This document shows positions 7,847 to 12,464 of a stretch of DNA of 14,238 nucleotides, in pieces (position 1 is the first letter of the stretch; every line of letters begins with the position of its first letter). Location of the stretch: contig JAJZEJ010000618.1 in assembly GCA_021828635.1 (NCBI GenBank), positions 1 through 14,238 on the forward strand, given 5' to 3'. A program made the position numbers and the translations under genes. This DNA comes from Chloroflexota bacterium. GTDB taxonomy: Bacteria > Chloroflexota > Ktedonobacteria > Ktedonobacterales > Ktedonobacteraceae. The notes beneath the pieces were generated by a model that was given only the letters and a program-made list of their open reading frames with translations, did no database searches and had not been told where the DNA came from.

Positions 7847-8455
7847 ATGGTAGCCCAAAGAGATCCACAACGCATGACAGTAGCCGAGTGGCATATATTG
7901 GAACGAAACAGCCACGATAGCAAACATGAGTATATCGATGGACAGGTCTATGCAATGTCGGGTGGTAGCCTTGCACATGGCCGTATCGGCAGCAATGTCG
8001 TCAGAACACTCGAAGACTCGCTAGAGGCGGCGGGCAAAGAGTGCTTTGTCTACAATTCAGATGTCGCGGCACGTTTATCACCCACACGCTATACGTATCC
8101 TGATGCCTCGGTTACATGTGATGAACACGATCAGCCCGCCCCCGATAAAATAGAGATACAGACTCCTCGCGTGATTGTTGAGGTATTATCCGATTCCACC
8201 GAAGGCTATGACCGAGGCCGAAAATTTGGTTTGTACCGTGCCTGCCCAACGGTTCAAGCATATATGGTTGTCGCCACAAGGTATCAGGGAGTCGAAGTCT
8301 ATAGCCGCACCGCACAAGGTTGGACGAGCTACCACGCCTACGGACCAAGCGAAGAGATCGAACTTCCCAGCCTCGGCATACATTTTCCTCTGGCGGCGCT
8401 CTATAAAAATTCCGGCGTCCGCGAAGTACTAGACGATTCCGCAGGAGAAGTGTAG
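7847..8455 (+). CDS. Uma2-family (DUF820) PD-(D/E)XK nuclease-fold protein
   Basis: A 202-residue protein of the Uma2 family, which has a restriction-endonuclease-like fold and is heavily expanded in Chloroflexota and cyanobacteria; biological substrates are unknown. Family marks in order: MTVAEWHILE (10-20), KHEYIDGQVYAMSGGSLAHG (27-44) with E28, the active-site aspartate in YPDASV (D86), PRVIVEVLSDST with E112, and the DRGRKFGLYRA segment with K126, followed by a hydrophobic strand and Y/E-rich C-terminus. The D-E-K constellation is intact, so the enzyme is probably active. GAGAGGT (7834-7840) sits 6 bases before the ATG at 7847, which is preferred over a TTG at 7841. Single-gene unit as far as visible. 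Confidence 0.93.
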   Translation: MVAQRDPQRMTVAEWHILERNSHDSKHEYIDGQVYAMSGGSLAHGRIGSNVVRTLEDSLEAAGKECFVYNSDVAARLSPTRYTYPDASVTCDEHDQPAPDKIEIQTPRVIVEVLSDSTEGYDRGRKFGLYRACPTVQAYMVVATRYQGVEVYSRTAQGWTSYHAYGPSEEIELPSLGIHFPLAALYKNSGVREVLDDSAGEV

Positions 8456-8514
8456 CCACTTTCTATTATCTATATATAGAAATCAAAGAATGATTGGTAC
8501 ATTCATCCTATCAG

Positions 8515-8544
8515 TTAGCATATACTATGGTTCTCTGTTAGAAT
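8515..8544 (+). promoter_or_regulatory. probable promoter of the AbiJ-NTD4-like gene
   Basis: TTAGCA (8515-8520) and TAGAAT (8539-8544) are 18 bases apart, with TG one base before the -10 (extended -10). The downstream start codons at 8589 and 8661 lie roughly 40 and 110 bases beyond the expected transcription start. Confidence 0.4.
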
Positions 8545-8660
8545 AGTAGCACACGTAGCAGATTGGCTCTACGCTGTGAGGCCGGGTTGTGTTGTTCTTC
8601 GCCAATAAAGAGAACGAAGAGGAAGCGCCAGAGAGCAGATGGGGTGTCAGGGTGAGGAGG

Positions 8661-9308
8661 ATGGGAGTGGCAATATTTGAAACCTTTTCAAAGCGGCAAA
8701 GGAAGTTGGAGCAAATGGGGAAACCGATTGTTTACCAATATAACGCATTGTCAATGGTCTTTCGCCGACAGGTTATCTATATTTGGATGAGTGCTATCGG
8801 CCCCTATGCCGCCATTGAAGATCATAGTCCACTGAATATTTTGCGCAATCCGCCGCCAGCTTCTAATGCTATCTGGATTCGTATCTTCAGTATTCTGGCA
8901 CGTGAGTTGGGCGTCTTCGCACTTGGCGATAGCAAAGCCAATCCGTTTGTGCAATGCCAGCAATATTTGCTGAATACCACTACCGACGGGGTGCTGGACA
9001 TTATTGATCTTTCTTTCTATATACTCGACACTGAAGTGCGCCGCCTGACTCCTGAAGATATTAAAAACTCTAAAATCTCGCAGTCACCAGATGATGCTAT
9101 CGAGGAACTGAACAGACGCTTCCAGGAAAACTGTATTGGTTATCAGTTTAATGGTGGAAAGTTGCTCAAGGTGATGCCAAATGCTACCCCTCTTGATGCT
9201 GTACACCTCGCTGCACATCTATATGAACCGGTGATTCGACCGGCTATCTCGCTGCCTTCTCTACACTACCTGGTGGACCTGGTTGACAAGCCTTATGAAT
9301 ATTGGTGA
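8661..9308 (+). CDS. AbiJ-NTD4/STM4504-CBY_0614-like protein, ends early
   Basis: A 215-residue soluble protein. The N-terminus IFETFSKRQRKLEQMGKPIV followed by YQYNALSMVFRRQVIYIW matches what is remembered of the STM4504/CBY_0614 family, whose N-terminal domain (AbiJ-NTD4) is linked to abortive-infection proteins (consensus 'FSKRqkk..g..p.vYqYd.ip..lR.Qiv.I'). Later family marks are also present: ARELG, DIIDLSFYILDTEVR, and the stretch AIEELNRRFQENCIGYQF. After LYEPVIRPAISL the protein stops within about 25 residues, whereas family members, as remembered, go on for roughly another hundred residues. ATG 8661 is chosen because it matches the family start and follows GGTGAGGAGG. A GTG at 8589 (GAGG 7 bases upstream) would add 24 residues. 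No continuation in another frame is seen before the terminator at 9331. The family call is from memory, not a search. Confidence 0.72.
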   Translation: MGVAIFETFSKRQRKLEQMGKPIVYQYNALSMVFRRQVIYIWMSAIGPYAAIEDHSPLNILRNPPPASNAIWIRIFSILARELGVFALGDSKANPFVQCQQYLLNTTTDGVLDIIDLSFYILDTEVRRLTPEDIKNSKISQSPDDAIEELNRRFQENCIGYQFNGGKLLKVMPNATPLDAVHLAAHLYEPVIRPAISLPSLHYLVDLVDKPYEYW

Positions 9309-9330
9309 ACCTCGCATTCATATAAATAAA

Positions 9331-9363
9331 AGACAGGCACATAGATTCTCTACGTACCTGTCT
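9331..9363 (-). terminator. hairpin terminator of the YceI gene (possibly bidirectional)
   Basis: Arms 9331-9344 and 9350-9363 form a 14-bp stem with two mismatches and a 5-base loop. On the minus strand the hairpin is followed by TTTTATTTAT, a good U-tract; on the plus strand only a weak T-rich run follows. It lies about 70 bases past the YceI stop codon and 22 past the AbiJ-like stop. Confidence 0.55.
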
Positions 9364-9433
9364 CTTGTAATGCCCCAATGAAAAAGGGATAAAGAGGATT
9401 TTTGAATCTGCACTACATCCTCGTTCAGATGCC

Positions 9434-9985
9434 CTACAGCGTTGCCGCACCCGCCTCTTGTGCTACTGGTTTCTGAACCGCTTCAAGATCGATCTCAATC
9501 GTGACAGTCTCGCTGACCGCTACAGATCCCGCTTCCGCGATTGCGCCCCAGCCAAGACCAAAATCTTTACGATTGATCTTTGTTTTGGCGTTCAAGCCCG
9601 TACGTTGCACACCCATCATATTGCTCTGGCCGCTATACTCCGCGTTGAAGGTGATCTGCTGCGTGACACCATGCATCGTCAGATCGCCAGTGACCTTATA
9701 CTCCTGATCACTGAGATGCTCAATGTTGGTACTCTTGAAGGTGATGGTAGGGTACTTGTCAACTTCAAAGAAGTCCGCTGAGCGCAGGTGACCATCGCGT
9801 CGCTCGTCATGTGTATCGATGCTGGCGGCATCTACCTCTGCATCCACCCAGGAATGAGCGGGCTGCTGTTCATCAATGTGCAGATGACCCTTGACAACAT
9901 TGAAACGCCCGCGCACGGTGCTAACCATCATGTGACGAACTGAAAACGCTACATGCGAATGAGACGCATCTATCTCCCAAGCCAT
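9434..9985 (-). CDS. YceI-family polyisoprenoid-binding-type protein
   Basis: A 183-residue single-domain YceI protein, a lipocalin-like beta-barrel that binds isoprenoid-type lipids in characterised members. Marks in order: WEIDASHSHVAFSVRHMMVS (3-22), TVRGRFNVVKGHL, the stretch VDAEVDAASIDTHDERRDGH, LRSADFFEVDKYPTITFKST, DLTMHGVTQQITF and NRKDFGLGWG. It has no signal peptide, unlike many proteobacterial YceI proteins, so it is probably cytoplasmic. The ATG at 9985 has GGGAG 6 bases upstream. Longer in-frame starts (10012 or a TTG at 10096) are rejected because they lie in the leader; the TTG coincides with the promoter -35. Monocistronic. Confidence 0.93.
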   Translation of the reverse strand: MAWEIDASHSHVAFSVRHMMVSTVRGRFNVVKGHLHIDEQQPAHSWVDAEVDAASIDTHDERRDGHLRSADFFEVDKYPTITFKSTNIEHLSDQEYKVTGDLTMHGVTQQITFNAEYSGQSNMMGVQRTGLNAKTKINRKDFGLGWGAIAEAGSVAVSETVTIEIDLEAVQKPVAQEAGAATL

Positions 9986-10020
9986 TTGTATACTCCCTTT
10001 GTTATTTTTCATTTCTTTTG

Positions 10021-10058
10021 TAAGGGAAGTTTTATTCAAAATGAAAGTAACTTCCTTA
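10021..10058. promoter_or_regulatory. operator-like inverted repeat in the YceI leader
   Basis: TAAGGGAAGTT (10021-10031) and AACTTCCTTA (10049-10058) are complementary apart from one bulged base and are separated by 17 bases. The element lies directly downstream of the YceI promoter and upstream of its ribosome binding site, a classical repressor position; the purine/AAGTTAC half-site style is reminiscent of MarR/HxlR-type operators. No regulator gene is adjacent. Confidence 0.45.
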
Positions 10059-10066
10059 TAGATAGT

Positions 10067-10096
10067 ATAGTAGCACCGTGAGCAGGTTCTTGTCAA
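10067..10096 (-). promoter_or_regulatory. promoter of the YceI gene
   Basis: On the minus strand a perfect -35 TTGACA (10096-10091) and a TACTAT -10 (10072-10067) are spaced 18 bases apart. The expected start near 10060 gives a leader of about 75 bases that contains the inverted repeat. Confidence 0.6.
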
Positions 10097-10254
10097 GGGC
10101 AGGTGGCGATAAAAAATCTCAAAATTTAAGCCTTACAGATGGAATTTGCATGGCTCATGCATTTATCGATGGGAATAAAAGAACAGCACTTATCGCTTGT
10201 GTCACATTCTTAGAGTTAAATAGTTTCACGTTAAAAAATGCACATGGAATATAA
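10078..10254 (+). pseudogene. remnant of a Fic/Doc (death-on-curing) toxin gene
   Basis: One open frame ends with TAA at 10252-10254 and encodes GICMAHAFIDGNKRTALIA followed by CVTFLELNSFTLKNAHGI. This is the Fic active-site loop HxFxDGNKRT plus the following helix, as in Doc-type AMP/phosphotransferases. Only about 45 residues around the motif remain: the N-terminal helices are missing, as is the usual C-terminal helix, and a TAG at 10063-10065 closes the frame upstream. No antitoxin gene is present. The motif residues His, Phe, Asp, Gly, Asn, Lys and Arg are intact, so the decay or truncation is probably recent, or the piece was brought in by recombination. Confidence 0.7.
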
Positions 10255-10329
10255 AGAGGTCGTTTTGATACTTGTATTTCAGTTTCGTGCGGCTGATGCG
10301 GTGGAAGATGTTGACAATAAAGCTGCCTG

Positions 10330-10392
10330 TACCATGTTCACGCCTCTTCGTCAATATTTTGGGACACAATTACAAAAGCTCATGCGTATCAC
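10330..10392 (+). repeat. direct repeat, copy 1
   Basis: 63 bases beginning TACCATGTTCACGCC and ending GCGTATCAC. Identical to copy 2 at 12274-12337 except for one missing base near 10355. Flanking sequences differ on both sides, so the repeat ends are sharp. Confidence 0.95.
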
Positions 10393-10469
10393 AGGGTCGG
10401 GCCAGAAAGCCCTGTTCTTCTAACATGTTCTAATAGTCAAAAGGATCAAAAAATGCGTGAAATAGAGTA

Positions 10470-10524
10470 TATCGGACAGATATCGGACAAAGTATCGGAC
10501 AGATATCGGACAAAGTATCGGACA
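10470..10524 (+). repeat. five direct 9-mers TATCGGACA, alternately 11 and 12 bp apart
   Basis: TATCGGACA starts at 10470, 10481, 10493, 10504 and 10516, with spacers GA/AAG/GA/AAG, so the array is two and a half 23-bp units. The mean 11.5-bp spacing puts copies on nearly the same helix face. It lies just upstream of the AlbA-gene promoter, where a bound protein could act. No origin-associated gene is present, so 'iteron' describes form only. Confidence 0.95.
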
Positions 10525-10538
10525 GAGACGATAAAAGG

Positions 10539-10568
10539 TTGTTTGAAATAGCTTGTTTCTGTTACAAT
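10539..10568 (+). promoter_or_regulatory. probable promoter of the AlbA_2/ATPase gene
   Basis: TTGTTT (10539-10544) and TACAAT (10563-10568) lie 18 bases apart, and TG one base before the -10 makes it an extended -10 promoter. The start codon at 10612 is about 36 bases beyond the expected transcription start. Confidence 0.45.
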
Positions 10569-10611
10569 AAAGCTGTTCAAGGACATCAGGTTTTATTCTG
10601 TGGAGGTTGCT

Positions 10612-12093
10612 ATGGTAAGGTTAAATGAAATAGCTCTCAGGCGCTTAATTAAGGGTGGCGAGACAACTAATGTCGAGTTTAAAGTAGCGATTCCTAGACC
10701 CATAGAGATGGCTGAAAGGTTGTGTGGTATGGCTAATGCTCAAGGTGGAGTGATTATTATTGGGATCGAGGATGCAGAACGTAAAGTAGTGGGTGTATCT
10801 GAAGAGCGTATGGCGTTGACAAAAGATGTCATCTTACGAGCCACACGCCAGATCATTAAGCCTGCGTTAGTGCTTAATCCTCCTGAGCCTGAAATTTATG
10901 AAATAGATGGAAAACAGATAGTAGTTGCTACAGTACCTCCAAATAATGAATCTATATATCAATCTAGCGGGGTTTGTTGGGTGAGACGTAGTACACATAC
11001 CGTACCGTTAAACATATCTGAATTGATCGAAATGGCAAATGACCGTGGGCTTGTTCATTGGGAATTGTTACCTGCTCACAATGCAGCAATGGAAGATATT
11101 GATTTAGAGAAAGTAGAAGTTTATTTACAACGGCGTTTGATGAGAAGCCGACAAACTAACCGTTTTGAGAATATAGAGCAAGTATTGATCGGCATGCAGT
11201 GCGTTGTTGTTGATAATGGCAACGTAGTTCCTACAAACGCAGGTATCTTGTTCTTTGGTCATGAACCACAAATGCAAATAATGCAAAGTGAGATAGATTG
11301 TGTTTTGTTTCGTGGGGCAATCGGGGCAAGCCGCTATACCGATAAGAAAATCATCAAAGGAACGGTACAGGAATTAATAGATGGAGCGGAAACTTTCCTT
11401 CGGAGCTATATGCCAGTGGAAGGGAGGGTAGAAGGATGGAAGAGAATTGATATTCCAGAGTATTCAATTGAGGCATTGCGAGAGGCGCTGGTAAATGCGG
11501 TTATACATCGGGATTACAGCCGGTATGGAGAAAGTATACGGGTGTTTTATTATGCTGATCGTATCGAAATCCATAGTCCAGGCTTGCTTCTTCCAGGAGT
11601 CACGGTTGAACAGATGGAAAAGGGTGAGGTACAATCCAGGCTACGCAATCCTGTGTTAGCAAATTTGCTTAGGGATGTTCCAGGTTATATGGAGCGTATT
11701 GGAAGTGGCATTCGATTTATGTTGGAGGAAACAAGGCGTGTAAGACTTCCCGTACCTCAATTCCGGGAAATGAGCGAATTTATTGTTACTTTTCATAGTA
11801 CTCCTATCTCTCCTATTATGAGGACACGAGAGCTACAAGTAAGTAAAACTTTGTGGGAAGAGGAGCAATTATCAGCTTTACCTCCTTTGCCTGAGAAACT
11901 TTCTGATCAGGAACAGATGTTGGAAAAAGCGATACTATACGTTCAGGAGCATGGTTTTATCACTAATAGATTATATAGGGAAATAACAGGTGTGGCAGAG
12001 AAGAAAGCTTTTCGTTATTTAGAAACTCTGGTAGAGCGTGGAAGATTAAAACGTGTAGGTTCAAAAAGGGGAAGGAGGTACGAACTACAATAA
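10612..12093 (+). CDS. Schlafen AlbA_2 / GHKL-like ATPase winged-helix protein
   Basis: A 493-residue protein of the large 'ATP-binding, RecG-C-like' family. Residues about 8-125 are a Schlafen AlbA_2 domain (ETTNVEFK at 17-24, MANAQGGVIIIGIEDAERKV near 40-58). Residues about 283-365 are a GHKL-type HATPase_c_4 domain: EALREALVNAVIHRDYS carries the Asn of the N-box, followed by IEIHSPGLL, RNPVLANLL and ERIGSGI. Residues about 433-493 form a winged helix (TNRLYREITGVAEKKAFRYL, LVERGRLKRVGSKRGRRYEL) for DNA binding. Such proteins are mostly considered transcriptional regulators; some sit in defence loci. GGAGG at 10602-10606 is 5 bases before the ATG at 10612; a GTG at 10600 is less likely. Base use is clearly richer in A and T than in the flanking genes, a sign of transfer. 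A terminator follows directly. Confidence 0.92.
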   Translation: MVRLNEIALRRLIKGGETTNVEFKVAIPRPIEMAERLCGMANAQGGVIIIGIEDAERKVVGVSEERMALTKDVILRATRQIIKPALVLNPPEPEIYEIDGKQIVVATVPPNNESIYQSSGVCWVRRSTHTVPLNISELIEMANDRGLVHWELLPAHNAAMEDIDLEKVEVYLQRRLMRSRQTNRFENIEQVLIGMQCVVVDNGNVVPTNAGILFFGHEPQMQIMQSEIDCVLFRGAIGASRYTDKKIIKGTVQELIDGAETFLRSYMPVEGRVEGWKRIDIPEYSIEALREALVNAVIHRDYSRYGESIRVFYYADRIEIHSPGLLLPGVTVEQMEKGEVQSRLRNPVLANLLRDVPGYMERIGSGIRFMLEETRRVRLPVPQFREMSEFIVTFHSTPISPIMRTRELQVSKTLWEEEQLSALPPLPEKLSDQEQMLEKAILYVQEHGFITNRLYREITGVAEKKAFRYLETLVERGRLKRVGSKRGRRYELQ

Positions 12094-12120
12094 AGAGAGG
12101 CTTCTGATCCTGCTCTTTTT
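12092..12120 (+). terminator. intrinsic terminator of the AlbA_2/ATPase gene
   Basis: AAAGAG then AGG (12092-12100) pair with CCT, one bulged G, then CTCTTT (12109-12118) around an 8-base loop, with a short T-run at 12116-12120. It starts within the TAA stop codon. Confidence 0.55.
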
Positions 12121-12155
12121 GGTGAGATTTGTGCCAAATGGCTTGGGAAGCGGGG

Positions 12156-12238
12156 TGGGGCGAGAGGGACTCGAACCCTCACGGCCTTTCAGCCAGGAGA
12201 TTTTAAGTCTCCAACGTCTACCATTTCGTCATCGCCCC
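12156..12238 (-). tRNA. tRNA-Leu (anticodon UAA)
   Basis: 83 nt on the minus strand. The acceptor stem GGGGCGA/UCGCCCC is perfect, the D arm carries GG in AAUGGUAGA, and the anticodon stem GGAGA/UCUCC holds loop CUUAAAA with anticodon UAA at 12205-12203. A long variable arm (UGGCUGAAAGGCCGUG), typical of tRNA-Leu, is followed by T stem GAGGG/CCCUC with loop UUCGAGU and discriminator A. The bases after the discriminator are CCC, so CCA is not encoded and must be added. It decodes UUA and UUG; its wobble U34 is a substrate class of the MnmE/MnmG pathway, and mnmG is the next gene, on the opposite strand. Confidence 0.95.
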
Positions 12239-12269
12239 CGATGAAGCATTCGGTATGGGTTATGCCATG

Positions 12270-12298
12270 ATACTACCATGTTCACGCCTCTTCGTCAA
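12270..12298 (-). promoter_or_regulatory. promoter of tRNA-Leu, within direct-repeat copy 2
   Basis: On the minus strand TTGACG (12298-12293) and TAGTAT (12275-12270) are exactly 17 bases apart, placing transcription start about 25 bases before the tRNA. The -35 and spacer lie in the repeat, but all except two bases of the -10 lie outside it. Copy 1 keeps the -35 but has TACAGG instead of a -10. Confidence 0.55.
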
Positions 12299-12337
12299 TC
12301 ATTTTGGGACACAATTACAAAAGCTCATGCGTATCAC
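12274..12337 (+). repeat. direct repeat, copy 2
   Basis: 64 bases matching copy 1 (10330-10392) with one additional C at 12300. Together the copies bracket 1,881 bp that carry the 9-mer array, the AlbA_2/ATPase gene and the tRNA gene. Confidence 0.95.
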
Positions 12338-12365
12338 GAAAAAATACTATCTCTCTTTTTATCTG

Positions 12366-12394
12366 TTGACGTATGCGCGTATCTAGGGCATAAT
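12366..12394 (+). promoter_or_regulatory. promoter of mnmG
   Basis: TTGACG (12366-12371) and CATAAT (12389-12394) are spaced exactly 17 bases, each matching five of six consensus positions. The start codon follows about 65 bases beyond the expected transcription start. Confidence 0.7.
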
Positions 12395-12464
12395 ACGGGT
12401 AGCGCAATAGTGAACAATTTTTCGTCTCCCTGGTATAGGAAACAAACGAACGGGTACAAGTGTG

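Larger units (their letters stand above)
10255..10611 (+). other. non-coding stretch: repeat copy, tandem 9-mers and promoter
   Basis: No convincing gene is present. A 61-codon open frame (10238-10423) crosses the Fic remnant and the repeat and has no family resemblance. A 32-codon frame at 10453-10551 (MREIEYIGQISDKVSDRYRT onward) arises from the tandem 9-mers and may be the remnant tail of an AlbA/RecG-like gene. The stretch holds direct-repeat copy 1, the tandem array and the AlbA-gene promoter, listed separately. Confidence 0.5.

Noticed and set aside
8460..8482. TTTCTAT/ATAGAAA inverted repeat just after the Uma2 gene, considered as a terminator
   Set aside because: The stem is only 7 A-T-rich pairs with no following T-run, so it would be too weak to terminate transcription.
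10238..10423. 61-codon open frame across the Fic remnant and direct repeat copy 1
   Set aside because: It has no ribosome binding site and no family resemblance, and the matching frame at repeat copy 2 reads a different peptide because of the one-base indel. It is most likely chance.
10470..10524. The 9-mer array as a CRISPR or a plasmid replication origin
   Set aside because: The spacers are only 2-3 bases, which excludes CRISPR, and no Rep gene or AT-rich melting region with DnaA boxes accompanies it.
12156..12337. Direct repeat as attL/attR of an integrative element in the tRNA gene
   Set aside because: The repeat does not include the tRNA 3' end and no integrase gene lies between the copies; it is kept as an open question in the findings, not called as att sites.
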